Source of the DNA: Hoplostethus atlanticus
Taxonomy: Eukaryota > Chordata > Actinopteri > Trachichthyiformes > Trachichthyidae
Length of the DNA stretch: 64,000 nt
Assembly (NCBI GenBank): GCA_034670405.1
Contig: JAXDDX010000222.1
Coordinates: 186,001 to 250,000 of the forward strand
Reading direction: 5' to 3'
This document shows positions 1 through 45,171 of this stretch, piece by piece. Under the pieces are notes generated by a model. The model worked only from the letters and a program-made list of their open reading frames with translations, searched no databases and was not told the origin of the DNA. The stretch's first letter is position 1; every line of letters begins with the position of its first letter. A program made the position numbers and the translations under genes.

Positions 1-479
1 TTTTTCCCTTATTACATCTCTCTGAAATCGGCAGCCTATTAGGTTCGTGTGTTTGAAGTTGAGCGTGGCATTTTCACTTTCATTCCAGCCAAACACTTAT
101 ATGGCCATTTAATCTCAAAATAGTAGAGGCAATCCTCAGATATCTGGCCAGAATCTATCGGAATTCAGCGACCAAATTAAGTACAAGTGAGTAAAGAAGA
201 TTTACAGTTTTCAAGGTTAGACGGAAAAGTTTTGTTCTCTTTTTTATGTATGCGATTATGTAAATACGCAAGATGTAAGGAACTCTAACCCCTAACGAAA
301 CCTCTATTAGCCTTACTCATCAAGATGATGTCTGGTCACTTTGTCCCTCAACTGTTTACTTGTGGAAAAAATGGGTTGTTTTTTTTAATTAGGTGTTGAA
401 AAAAAGATTTACTTTCTTTGTAGGTGAATGAATTAAGTGTCAATTGGCCGTTACCATAACGACACATTTCCCTTAGAAT
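1..479. other. Upstream flank, no gene seen
   Basis: AT-rich sequence upstream of the putative promoter. I see no coding exon, repeat family or RNA gene in it. Confidence 0.5.
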
Positions 480-820
480 CACAGTCTCCGCCTCTCATTG
501 GTTGAGAGAGCGACGGCGTCACGGCAGCAGTCCGGCCAGTGTTTTTCGGAATGGGGGGGTTTCTCACTTCTCAGTGAAGATGAGACGCTGACTGCGATGT
601 TTCGTGTCTCCGGCTGCCTTCTGACAGACTCACAATAGTCCAGTAAACAGCTCTTTTAATGACTTGACACCGTTTTGATATTTTTGGGAGGAAAACTACT
701 ACTACTACTACTAGCTTATTTCATGAGGCTGCAGTTTGGAGATCACTCGTTGTTTGCAGAGCGCGCACCAAAGGACGGATCCATGAGCCAAGGCAGGATC
801 ATAATTGTGTCATAGAAAAG
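480..820 (+). promoter_or_regulatory. megf10: Putative megf10 promoter and non-coding exon 1
   Basis: The stretch 480-600 is richer in G+C than its surroundings. It has a GC-box-like CCGCCTC near 488, an inverted CCAAT box (ATTGGTT) at about 497, and a CRE-like CGTCA near 518; I see no TATA box. A strong donor, AAAAG|GTACGT, lies at 820/821. The first coding exon has its own splice acceptor just upstream of the ATG, so a 5' UTR exon must exist upstream. This is the best candidate in the window, but the start site is unknown and other or further exons are possible. Confidence 0.42.
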
Positions 821-2313
821 GTACGTTTTTTCCACACTTATCCATATGTCTTTGTTATATTTTGATTACAGAAGATATGCTTTATTAACCGTCGGTGCCA
901 GAAACCACTTGTCGGTCCGATTTATAACTTGGTAGCTGAACTAAACATCAGAGATTATACTTACCCCCGCAACTTTTGTCCATGGAAACATTTTTACAGG
1001 ATTTGTCTCATCCCCTTCAAGCAACGAGCAGCTGGACATTTGACACACTAGAGCTTTGCCAAGTTAATTTTATTACTGTCCAGACAAAAGCAGAGTTTTA
1101 GGAATCTCTCCTCTCCTCTCCTAATGACTGAGGTCCCCTGTTTTTCCCATTTTGAAGTGGCTCGCAGTGCAATACCACTCTTATTCTTTCATGCACTTGA
1201 AAACAACGCTGTGCGTGCGCGCCCGCGTGAATGCATGTACCAATGCGTCTGTGATGTGTGCTTATCAGTTTGTGTGTCAGCCTTTTGTCCCTGCAACTGC
1301 TGTGATTCATCTCTGAAAGCCCTCGCCCTCTGAATAGCAGGCTACCAACCAGTCAGCAGGAATGTGTGACACACCACTAAAGCGGAGACTGTCTTTGCCA
1401 CAAGGCAAAAACTATTTCTGTTGCCACCAGTGTCTTGGGGGTAAGAAGCGAGCACAAAGGCCCCTGCAGAACGGCTTGTTTTTCCCCTCTACAGTCATAT
1501 AACACCATGTGCTGAATGGAAGATGTGCGGTTCGCTGCAGAGCAAGGCCCAGCCAGGGTCAAGGGGTTCGGTTCCCTAGAGAAAGGCACTAACATTGAAA
1601 ACTACGTGCAGTATGTACAGGTGCTCGGGTGTTCAAATGTATGGTTTTTATTAACCACGTGGTGAGATGCTGCTGTATGATGCTTGTGCACATGCAGCAT
1701 CCACACACCTGACTTAAGGTCCTGATACCAATGTCCTCAATCACTCTTCCACCTCCTTATCCAAACTTATTTAGACATCAGGGGGCATATAATGCAATTC
1801 TGCTGGTCAATTCTGCTGGTCATTTAAAACGTGCACATGATTCATCCCACTTCATAGATACTTGCCCAGTCAAATTTCTTCTTTGGGGGTACCTTTTTAT
1901 TTGAGGCCATTTCAAAGTCCCACCTGAATGCAATTCACGTGATCTGTTAAGGAAAAATGGGTCTTTTACTGTTTTAAAAGCCCCATATTATCATAACGCA
2001 ACAACTGTCCTTCCTAATAATGGGCGGAAACGTAGAAAGTAAAGCCTTGTAACAAAGTCATCTATTCTTTTAGGATGTGCATATCGTTATTCTAATGTGG
2101 GTTTGTTTGTTTTGGGGAGTGGCAGGCCACACCAGCTGGTAGCAATAGAAACAACATTATTCCTCAACATAATTTAGGGGTTACATAGAACGGGAGTGAT
2201 AAAAATAAATCGGTGCCATTCTCATTTTGTTTTGTGGAGGAATGGCTCCACATTTTCATTTGGTCGTTTTATGTTTTAAGTTTTTTTTAATATAGTTTTA
2301 TATAAAAGAACAA

Positions 2314-2314
<1 letters not shown>

Positions 2315-2378
<64 letters not shown>

Positions 2379-2404
2379 ATAATAATAATAATAATAATAA
2401 TAAT
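2315..2404. repeat. (ACT)n followed by (AAT)n microsatellite
   Basis: About 21 ACT units (2315-2378) run directly into about 9 AAT units (2378-2404). The change from ACT to AAT by one base suggests that a mutated unit was then amplified. It lies deep in intron 1. Confidence 0.95.
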
Positions 2405-2630
2405 ATAGGGAAACAATATGCTCAATCATTTTTCTTGTTTTGAATTGTCTTATTCATTTATTTATTCATTTATGCTCATTGTTATTTAAAAAAACAAAAT
2501 ATACACACACATTTATTTATTTATTTATTTGTGTATTTATTTATTCATTTATTTCTTAAAGAGCCAATGTGAACTAAGTACTAAAAGTAATATTCTTTAA
2601 GCTTTTTATTTCTGAAAATTGTTTTTTTTA

Positions 2631-2671
2631 CTGTCAGTACAGTAACACAGTTGCTGTTACTGTACTGACAG
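2631..2671. repeat. Perfect 17-bp-stem hairpin
   Basis: The arms 2631-2647 and 2655-2671 are exact reverse complements, around a 7-nt loop (2648-2654). No longer flanking pairing is seen. It could be the remnant of a foldback/MITE element or a small RNA hairpin; nothing decides between them. Confidence 0.8.
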
Positions 2672-4585
2672 CGGCACATCTGAGCAAGTCTGTTTATGTC
2701 CTGTGCTCTTATGCACTGCATCTGCCTTGAAGTGATGCACAATTTCCAAGGACTCTGGTCTTAAAGTCTCTGGCATGCTTCTCCTCTCTACAGAGCATGG
2801 CCAATGAATTGATTTGACCCTGACTCATGGCGTTCCTCAGGGACTTGTTGATCCGTTGATCCGTTGATCCATTTATCTGATCCTCTTATCTAGAGCAGAG
2901 CAACAGTAGAATCGGCTACATTTCCTACATCACAAACGCATTACAAGCAACCAGAAATAAGGAGTCAGGGCTTTAGTGCTCTTACAATATTCCTGTGAAG
3001 AAAAAGATCACGTAAGAGCAAAGTGCTAGGAAAGAAAATAGGCTAATGTGAAGAAAATAAAGGGAGTATAGAAAGGAAATCATTTAGTGGAAAGAGGTTG
3101 ACATCATTGGACTGGGGATGAGGGTCAGAAGAGTTACAGTTTCTGAGAAAAGTATCAAGTATCACGATGGTTGTTCTCCGGGAAGAGCTGGTAAAGGAGC
3201 GCTGCAATTCCTCAACTCACCATAGGCATCAGTGAGAGGGAGTTTGGCTTTTCCTGGATTGGGTGAGCATCCACGGTCCAAGTTCAGCGCTGCATGAGGG
3301 AAAGTGGAACTGGTGAGGTGTGTGGTGAAAAGAACTTCTTAGCATGTACCAGGATGGTATCGCATAGCTGTAAAATGAACAAACGCAACAAAGTCAGACT
3401 CTTTTACACACCGTAACAAAATAAGATCTGTCTAGGTAACTTTCTACAGAAGTTGAGATAACAGTCCAGTACCACTACCACATGACATCGATACAGCTTG
3501 ACTTAACTAATAAGATGGGAAAATATATCAGTTTTAGCCCCTGTAAGTTATAGATTGTAACACACTTACAAAAGTATTGAACACTGGCGGGAGTGGGGCT
3601 GGAATAATAGTGGAAGACAAATGTAAGGATTACACTTTGATTTCTTGTAGCTTTTTTTTTCTAGAGTCATTAGAAATTATGAATGAAGCTATCTCCAATT
3701 ATGAAAATGAATCAGTCCTTTGTTTTCATGGATGGAGAAAGTTGAAACAACACAACATGTACAATGCTGCTATCGAAAAAAATGGCTAACACGCTAAACT
3801 ATACATTTATAACTCACCTCAATAAATCATGTAACATTTCAGTTAAACACGGTGAACTAATGCTTTGTCTAGCTTGATAAAATACTGAAGATATCAAATT
3901 AAAAATATTTTACAACAGGTTTGGAAAAAACCCTTTACAACAATACAGTAATTGAACCATTACATCAATGAGAGTGATAAGGGGAGAGAAAAGACTTCAA
4001 CACAACACACACAAGACACAACACAGTTCACTCCTTGGATGTCATATTTAAGGACTTACACCATTGTGGGTTTGCTTCAAAAACATTTGATTTCTAATAA
4101 GACACATCTTCTGAGTCAGATATTCTGTCTTTACACCATTGTTCTAAAGATGTTATGTTTTGGTGTCACAAATTCTTGGCAGAAATCCATATCCAGATTT
4201 GCAGCCTCTGTCTAGTGCTGTTGTTGGCAAAGCCCAACGTAAGATGAACCCATCTTCCTACAGTTAACTTAAAAAAAATCCTGCTCAAAGTTATGGTCAT
4301 AAAACTGTAATTTGATTAGATCAGATGAAACGTTATTGATCCCTGTGGGTAAATTGGGTCATTGCAGCAGCAAATAGTAATAGGATACTAGAAATAAAAA
4401 CAAAATCTAAATAAGGATGGAGCAACTAGAGACCTTTTAGAACTTTTCAAATAGAAATGTATGAGTGTAAAGTATGAAAATATGAGTCACACAAGAAAAC
4501 ATACTGAGACAATGAAAAAATGAATGAAAAGTATGTACAATATAGATGAATTCAATAATAAAAAAGTATTCTCACATCGTAAATA

Positions 4586-6093
4586 CAGTTGTGAGTGAAA
4601 GTTTGTGAACCCTGTTGAATGACCTGCATTCCTGCATGAATGGCTCTTAGAATATGGTCTGATCTTCATCTAAGTAATAACAATAGTTAACCACAATGTG
4701 ATTCAACAAATAACCCATGTACTTGAACGTGTTTTTATTGAACATATTGTTCAAGCATTAACAGCGTAAACTGGGAAAAGTATGGGAAGCTCTAGGATAA
4801 TGACTTCTATGAAAGGGGGTAGTTGAAGTCAGGTGATCTAATCAATGAGATGACATTCAGGTGGGTTAGAGGTGTTCTGTCATGTAAAACCCCACTAAGT
4901 TTGGTTACCAACAGAGTCTGCTCTCCAGAAAAATCTGTTGAAGTGGAATATGCAAAAGAAATTTTAGAGGACCTCCAGAGAAGTTGTTGAGTCTTTGGAA
5001 ATGCTTTTGTAGCCTTTTCCAGCCTTATGAGTCTCCATCAGTCTACAGTCAGACAGATTGTAGACACATGGAGAAAATTCAGTGCCATTGCTGCTCTCCC
5101 TAGGAATGGGCATCCAGCAAAGATCACAGCAAGAGAACGCCACATAATGGTCAAGGAGGTGACAAAGAACCCTAAGGTAACAGCTAAGGATCTGCAGGCA
5201 TCTCTTGAACTTTCTAACATCTCTGTCCACGAGTCCACAATAAGAAAAACACTAAATAAGAGTGGTGTTCATGGAGGATACCAAGGAGGAAACCACTGCT
5301 CTTCACAAAAAACACTGCTGTTCACATTTGCCAAAGACCACCTGGATGTTCCACAAAGCTAGTGGAGTATGTTTTGTGTACAGATGAGACAAAATGTTTT
5401 TATCAAAAGGCCACAACGCTATGTTTGGAGGAGAAAAAACACTGCATACCAACAGTAAAACCTCATCCCAACCATGAAGCATGGTGGAGAGAGCATCATG
5501 GTTTGGTCCTTTGCTCCCTCAGGGCCTGGATGGCTTCAGTCATTGAGGGAACAATGAATTCAAATCGTATCAGGAAATTCTCCAGGTGAATATCAGGGTA
5601 ACGGTCCGTGATCTGAAGCTTAACAGAGGTTGGGTCATGCGGCATGACAATGACCCCAAACACAAAATTCACATTTTGAAATTGCCAAGTCAGAGTCCTG
5701 ACCTTATTGAAATGTTGTGTCATGACCTGAAGCAAGCCGTTCATGCAAGACATCCCAAAAACGTCAATGAACTGAAACAGTTCTGTAAGGAGGAATGGTC
5801 CAAAATACCTCCTAACCGTTGTGCAGGTCTGATCAGCAACTACAGGTAACATTTGGAGGTTCCACCAGTTACTAAATGCCACGGTTCACATACTTTTTCC
5901 AATCCAAGCTGTTAATGATGGAACAATATGTTCAATAAAGATGGAAAAGAACAATTAATTGTGTGTTACTTGTTAAATCACATTGTGTTTATCTATTGTT
6001 ATGACTGTCATGAAGATCAGACCATATTTTAGGAACTGTTAACACAGGAATGCAGGTAATTCAAAAGGCTTCACAAAGGTTTTCTCGCAACTG
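4586..6093 (+). mobile_element. Tc1/mariner element, IR/DR type, degenerate
   Basis: The ends are CAGTTGTGAG... (4586) and ...CTCGCAACTG (6093), flanked by the TA target dinucleotide (4584-4585 and 6094-6095). The terminal inverted repeats are about 205-210 bp (about 4586-4794 and 5882-6093). Each carries an outer AGTTTGTGAAC-like and an inner AAAGTATGTGAA-like direct repeat, the layout of IR/DR Tc1 elements in fish. Total length is about 1.5 kb, normal for the family. A broken transposase lies between. The element is in megf10 intron 1 in sense orientation. Confidence 0.93.
4970..5849 (+). pseudogene. Tc1-like transposase, frameshifted
   Basis: Coding remnants lie in successive frames. The N-terminal part (5027-5362) has the helix-turn-helix DNA-binding region (LHQSTVRQIVDTW, then the GHPAKITARERHIM linker). 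The catalytic part keeps the first aspartate in a CTDET motif at 5377-5391, and the second in a MRHDNDPKHK motif around 5636-5665. The DD34E glutamate region is eroded. At least two frame breaks, near 5360 and 5586, make it non-functional. Confidence 0.88.
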
Positions 6094-6773
6094 TAGTTCT
6101 GCCTACTCCTGTTCATCTTGGTTCCTAAAATACCTCTGTCTTCTGATTTCTGAGCTGCCAGTCTGTCGGTAAACTCCCCTTACAGGACCCCAGTGCCTCA
6201 CCATAGTGAATACATGCAGTTGCATTGAATGAAACTGTTCACTTGCAAAAGGACAAAAGGAAAGGGGTTGTTTTCTAGGGCAGTTTATTCAACTTCTGTT
6301 GGATTTCTACATGACAAGACCACTGGTGTGTTTTCAAATAAGGTGTGAATTTCTAGATATTACATGCCATCGGTGTAAACTGTTGTAAAGCTGTAATGTC
6401 TATGCTGTGCATGGATCATTTGTCATACCATTGCAGTATAGAGCTTTTATGAATGCACCACCTGTTCCTGTAAAGAGTAGTGAGGGACTCATTGGAGCGG
6501 GGGCATTTTAACAAACAGCGCCTGAGAGACTTTAATGTGGCTAATAAGTTGCAGCTGCCAAAATCACACACACACACTTTTCCAGATGATCAACCGCATG
6601 TGTTGGGTGATATAGAACCGTGAGGCCGTTGCCTGTCAGATGCAACTAGAACAACATATTGCAGAAACGTGCTTGTTGGTGTTTGGTGTCTTCAGTATCT
6701 GGCACTGTTGGTACTAAATAAACCAGCGCTCCTTCTACTACTAGGTTGCCTCCCTATCCATAATTTGGTTCAA

Positions 6774-6960
6774 CACGGTGGTCTAACGGTTAGAGTCCAT
6801 CTGCAAATTGAAAGGTCACACGTTTGATTCCTATAACGACCTATGTGTCCATTAACAGCCATGTGTCCCGTCAAAATGTCCTTGAGCATGTAGTATTAAA
6901 TAAAAAGGATAAGCTTAGACCCTATCCTCATAAGTAACATCAGTTTAATACTACTTAGTA
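6774..6960 (+). mobile_element. tRNA-derived SINE
   Basis: The sequence GGTCTAACGGTTAGAG resembles an RNA polymerase III A box, and CACGTTTGATTCC a B box, about 33 nt apart. The body continues with a CCTTGAGCA segment typical of teleost tRNA SINEs. It is diverged and the 3' end is uncertain. Confidence 0.6.
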
Positions 6961-7452
6961 TGATGCATATGATGAATTACCTCATAAAGCTTAAAATGCT
7001 TAAAAATGTGGTGAACAGGCAACACACTAATTAGTAATGTGGTGGCTGCAGTAGGTTTTTGAGCTTTATTGACATTGTAGGATCACACATACTGTGCAGC
7101 GTTTCCCATAGCGAAAGTGTGTTGTCAGCTTGCCCTGCAGGAAACTATCACAGCTGACTGTCAGGTGAGAGCCAAGCACACCATGCTCAACAACACAACA
7201 ACGCATCCACACATGCTCTCACGCACACAGCAGCTGTGTTTTCTCAGTGGTCTCACCCAGCCAGTCGATGATGTTTCAGAGTCAACCATTTAGTACCATT
7301 TAAATCTTTGCTACTTCATTGTCCCAGGTGGGATTACACAGCAAAGTCGACACATAATGTATAATATTCACTAACACACAAGACAAAGATTATAGGAAAA
7401 GTTTGAAGAGACCAACATTAGCTGTAGTATGAGCAAATTAAGCTGTCCCTAT

Positions 7453-7687
7453 AGCATGGAGCCTAATATCACTCAAGATAGTGTATGCTACAGTGTTAGC
7501 ATGGAGCCTACTATCACTCAACATAGTGTGTGCTAAAGTGTTAGCATGGAGCCTACTATCACTCAACATAGTGTGTGCTAAAGTGTTATCATGGAGCCTA
7601 CTATCACTCAACATAGTGTGTGCTAAAATGTTAGCATGGAGCCTACTATCACTCAGCATAGTGTATGCTAAAGTGTTAGCGTGGAGC
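7453..7687. repeat. 45-bp minisatellite, five copies plus a partial
   Basis: Copies begin at 7453, 7498, 7543, 7588 and 7633, with a partial copy at 7678. Each starts AGCATGGAGCCTA. Because 45 is a multiple of three, both strands stay open through the array (15-residue repeating peptides). I take this as an artefact of the period and not a gene. Confidence 0.93.
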
Positions 7688-9087
7688 AGTCGGACAATGA
7701 TCTACTAGCAACACAGAGATTTTGGTGTCTAGGTTCTCAACACTTGAATGGGATCTACTAAAAACGTGCTGTAGTTCTGTAGGAACGTGATAGATCTAGC
7801 CTAAGGGTGAAGTTTTTTTCATTGTTTTTCATTGTTATACTGATGATACCCAGCTGTATCTCTTGGTAAACCCAGGTTATATCAAGCACCAACCTGTTTT
7901 TATTCATCTTGCAATGCACTTTGAGAAGTGCAAATAAAGGTTATTATTATAACAAACTTTACTATTGATTTCCAGGTTATGCAGGAAGTAGGAAGTATGT
8001 GATAATTGTGATTGCCTTGTGAAGGAAACGGTGAAGATAGTCTGAATGGTTATCCTATCAAAATACATGATTTAATTCTCTGCCTTTATGGCTGAAGCAG
8101 ATGTCACAGGAAGATATAGCAGACTTCTCAAAATTTGCCCTTTGGGCATTGTCAAAGATGAGCAGCATGGTACAAACATCTGCTACATCTGAGAAGTACA
8201 ATATTTTTCAAGTTTTAACAGTTATCTGTTACTTAACTATCTGTAGGTTAAACATTAATTTTCAGTATGGTATATACAGCTATCTCTGAGCACCAAAGTA
8301 GCTAAAAAGATCCAATCATCACAAATGTAATCATCTGAATCCTTGTAACTGGTCTGTCATACTGCCATCCCAATCTGTAATACTTCTTGCTTTAGCTAAC
8401 TTTGGACGCTTTCCCTGCATTGGCAAGAGCGGCCAAAGAAGCCTGCATTTGTTGGCAAATAAATATTTTCTGACGTGGCCTCTGTGCAGCCTTTGTCTGG
8501 CCTTGGAGGGACTTCAGACGCCAGGTTTTGGTTCCTGGCAGCCCTTTGTGGACGGACAGGGAGGCGTCGATGCTGGGCTGCTTGGACCAGTGTATCAAAG
8601 CTGTGCAGCCCAGCCTAATCCTCCCCATTAGGAGTTGTGTGTCTAGAGTTCTTTCACACACACAGCATCGCCCTTGTTTGCGCAGCAGTGCAGTTGTCTT
8701 GGGGTTGGGGAGGGTTTCAGCACTGGTGGCTGCAGCTGTGCCCTCTCAGCTCAGTGAAACCAGAGAGCGCTGGCCCTGCTGGCCCCATTAACCGCCTGCA
8801 CAGACACACTGTCAACAGGCATCCAGCCACTGAAGACATCTTGCAGACTTCCACCGTCAACTAAGGTTTCAAGAGAAGGCTAGCCAAAAGGCACCGGGGT
8901 AACCTCGGTGGCCAAGTCTCTTATTTGTTTAGCTAGCTTGCTCGCTAGCGCCAAGAGATGCATGGAACAGCTGGAGTAATAAAGTGGCCATATCATGTGG
9001 TGCAGCCGCCGGTTATTTCTCCACCGCAAGGAAGTTGTACAGAAAAGGCCTGCTCAATTTGGCATGTTGACAAATCCTTAAAATGCA

Positions 9088-9340
9088 GTCAGGGATGTAG
9101 TGGAAGGTAAACCCACCTAGTTTACCCACCTTTTTATTTGCGGAATAGAGTTTACCCACTTTTTTAGTTTGACACAAATCTTTGATATACATTCAAGTAG
9201 TAATTGGTAACAAACTGGTGTAAGTTACATAAGGATATCATCTTTTAAATGACAAAAAAACACAAATGAATGTTTCTTTTTGTGGTTGCCTTCTGATGAT
9301 CACTGACAGGGAGTGCGTAGTTTACCCTCTTATTTATTTA
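9088..9340. mobile_element. MITE-like dispersed repeat, copy 1
   Basis: It begins CAGGGATGTAGTGGA.GGTAAAC and is related to 17657-17850. Shared landmarks in order are AACTGGTGTA/AACTGATGTA, a TGCCTT.TGATGATC segment, and a pyrimidine-rich end. There is no coding capacity, so it is probably a non-autonomous DNA transposon, with hAT possible from the CAGGGATGTA end. Confidence 0.5.
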
Positions 9341-11687
9341 CCATTGTATCACTGGTTTAACAGTATGCAGACGCTGTGAGAGTTAGTCCTACTCCTTGCA
9401 ATGGGCCGCTGTTGCAAACAACATGACCGACTGAAACGAGCGCACTTACTCAACAGTTTGAGTGTGAGAATCCACGTCTGTCCAACACACTGATGAAGAC
9501 ACATTGTCGCTGCAGCGGCTCTCCTTTTCCTCAATGCCCCGGGCTCATTCGACGACCCCTCCCTCTCCCAGATTAAACCCACACAGGTGATGTGACGTGA
9601 CTACTGATGCTGCAGGCGCTTTGTGAGGCCTTTTACTGGGCAGTACAGAGGAAATATGCTCGACTGAATGGGTGAGAGAGATGAGGGGCGGAGGGGGAAA
9701 TGAGGACTTTGGTTTTTCCCAGACTGTGTTAAGTTGGAGACGTGCCCTGTTGCCTGTTCGTACACTTCAGCTTTGAGTCTTACTATCAGTGATTATAGTT
9801 ACCCAGAATGCACTTAAACGGATGAAAAGGTCGGACTTACATTCCTACATTTGCTGGTAAATGGAGGAAGAGGTTGCCTCGACCTGTGAGGCACTCCTAC
9901 CCACACTGTGTCGTTCAGGAAGTGGGAAGTGAGTGACAACTTCTAGACAAAAGGTTTTTATCATTATTAATGTTGAACCCTAAGTACACTGTTGGTATGG
10001 GCCTACTCTACATACCTGATGGGAACAGGTGGATGGGGAAACCAGCTGAATGTTGCTATACGTCCTGTATGTGAACACATTAATAATGAATTCCAGAAGT
10101 AACCTGTAAACTAAATAAGAGATTGTATTGTAAACTGTCATGAGTAATAATGACAATACTACTCATAATAAATGTTCTTTATATGGCGCTTTACAAAACA
10201 GATGTATGAATCAATTCAGAATGAAATGAATGAAAAAGGTAAAATTACAGTGGTGATAAAACGGGACATAAACATTTCCATTATTAAAAGGCTTTCTTTT
10301 TTAAAGAAGAAGGCGATGTTGCTCAGTTAACAAAGCAAAGCAATCATAGAGGAACACATACATCTTTAAAGACTAAAACAAACAAATAATTGGTGCAGCA
10401 GTCACCGCTACAAATTGGGCGCGAATGAGAAACAGATTTGTAATATTTTGGTCGAGCCCACAGAGAGAAACCACGGTGTTGTAGGCTTGTCCTGTTTCTC
10501 ATTTTGCTGCCCTGGAAATAGAAGATGCCTAAACAATACAAAAGCAACGACTGGCTTTAAGATGTCAGTGTTTAGTGTTTTTATCAGTCTGTATGTGTCT
10601 GTACTGTTGGTATCATTTCCATTGAAAAGGAAATATTACCAGCTTGCTTATCGAACTAAAGAAGCTTTCCTTGTGCCTTGTAGGTCTTTCCTTATCATTA
10701 CGGGAGTCTTTGAAATTCCCAGGCGTCGTGGAACCAATCTTTCAGTGACTTTCCTGTCATTCTGCTAAACAAAATACCACACTAGTGTAAAAGAAAGTAA
10801 AGTAGCTTCATTTTTTTTGTGTTCGGAGCGATCCAGTGAAGACAGAATTGTGTTGAATGCTGTTCATTATATGACCTAGATTTGTTTTAATCAAATATTT
10901 ATCTTACTAGAATAAAGGCGCAATTTTTTAAATTGAAGGTTCCCGGTAGAAGGCATACTTATGTGCTTAGCGGTGTAAGTGTTCTGCAAATTGCAAAGAT
11001 GACAGATCGTTTGGATTCCACGTTCTTACCAGACTGTGCAAACAAAAGCCTGTCTGAGGAACAATAAAAGTCCCTTTTTTAGTTTTTAAATCTCATTATC
11101 ATATAGTTTGGGTACCTTGCGCAGGAAAGGACACCAGAGGTTGCCTGCTTTTCAGCCGAAACAGTCTTATATGCTTCTTAATCTGAAGGCTTTGTTTGTT
11201 TTCATCAGTGATCTGAGCCAAGAAATGCACAAACTTGCAACACTCTATGTCCTTATTGACCCAAACACAGGGTTACACAAGGTCATTCTATCGTTGGTGT
11301 TCATCAGTGAACCATTTGATTTCATACAGTAGCATTTGTGTCCAGTGTCATATTACAAATTGTCTTAAAGCTGCAATTCCTTGTTAGGCAGTATTCATAT
11401 ATTGATATTAATGATGATTTTTTGGTATATTTTGTTGAAAGTAAGTTATCAAAAAAGTAGGCAATTAAAGTTTTCACAAATAGGAATAGATACATTTATT
11501 GATTTTGAGGACAACATGAAGAACAGGTAGACGGAGTGTGGGGCATGCTGTGATTTAAATGACATCTGGGTGAAAATAAATTATTGGCAATTGTGAAATG
11601 AAGGGTGTTTCAGAAATTCCTACGGTGGTCCAGATCTGTAACGCCTGCCTGCAGAAACCCAAAGATGTTGAAACAGACCCAACAGTG

Positions 11688-12003
11688 ATGGTTCCTAGTC
11701 ATGTTCCCTATTGGTCCATCATGTCTCCAACCGCAACAGCAATGGTTCCCCGTCATGTTCCCCATTGGTCCATCATGTCCCCAACCGCAACAGCAATGGT
11801 TCCCCGTCATGTTCCCCATTGGTCTACCCTGTCCCCAACCGCAACATTGACTTTTCTCCGTCATGCTCCCCATTGGTTCAACCTGTCTCCAAACACAATG
11901 GTTTTCCATCATGTCCCCTGTTGGTCCATACTGTCTCCAACGGCAACAGCGATGGTCCCCATCATGTTCCCCATCATGTTCCCCATTGTTCCATCCTGTC
12001 TCA
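11688..12003. repeat. 54-bp minisatellite, about six copies
   Basis: Units begin at 11688, 11742 and 11796 and continue with growing divergence to about 12003, with TGTTCCCCATTGGTCCATC as the core. The period is a multiple of three, so three reading frames stay open across it. The repeating 18-residue peptides are not a known domain. It ends about 300 bp upstream of the megf10 start exon. Confidence 0.9.
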
Positions 12004-12087
12004 GAAGACACGCCCTAATTCACACACATGCACACGTTGGAGACCAATCAGAACCCAGCATCTAAGTTACAGCAGATATCGCAACAA

Positions 12088-12240
12088 CAGGGTGGCCTAA
12101 TGATTGTAGAGAACATCACAGGTTTGATCCCCCCGTAACATCCAAAGGCTCCATCAGCACCCATTTGTACTGTCAAAAGTGTTCTTGAGCCAAGATATTG
12201 ACATTGAACTTATTCACTTTAAGTTGTTCTGGTTAAGAAC
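12088..12240 (+). mobile_element. tRNA-derived SINE fragment
   Basis: GGTGGCCTAATGATTGTAGAG (A box) and ACAGGTTTGATCCCC (B box) are followed by a CTTGAGCC segment, the same body type as the SINE at 6774. It sits immediately 5' of megf10 exon 2. Confidence 0.6.
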
Positions 12241-12324
12241 ATGAAATGTATGATTTCACATCATACATAACCCTACCCAACGTTAACCTAACCATCCCTC
12301 TCTCTAGGCGTCGCTCGGACCAAG

Positions 12325-45171
<32,847 letters not shown>

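Larger units (their letters stand above)
821..12307 (+). other. megf10: megf10 intron 1 (if exon 1 is right)
   Basis: An 11.5-kb first intron. It contains the ACT/AAT triplet run near 2.3 kb, a perfect hairpin at 2631, a Tc1 element (4586-6093), two tRNA-derived SINEs, a 45-bp and a 54-bp minisatellite, and a MITE-like copy near 9.1 kb. Between these I recognise no coding exon. Open reading frames at 8392-8864, 9349-9582 and 10344-10768 have no domain I recognise and look like chance. Confidence 0.5.

Noticed and set aside
7438..7708. Open frames on both strands with 15-residue repeats
   Set aside because: They arise because the minisatellite period (45 bp) is divisible by three; there is no splice or start context.
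10344..10768. Overlapping open frames with a hydrophobic stretch in intron 1
   Set aside because: No similarity that I recognise and no exon signals; the length is compatible with chance.
11598..12100. Three overlapping Pro/His-rich repetitive frames
   Set aside because: Produced by the 54-bp minisatellite; there is no known domain and all three frames are equally open.
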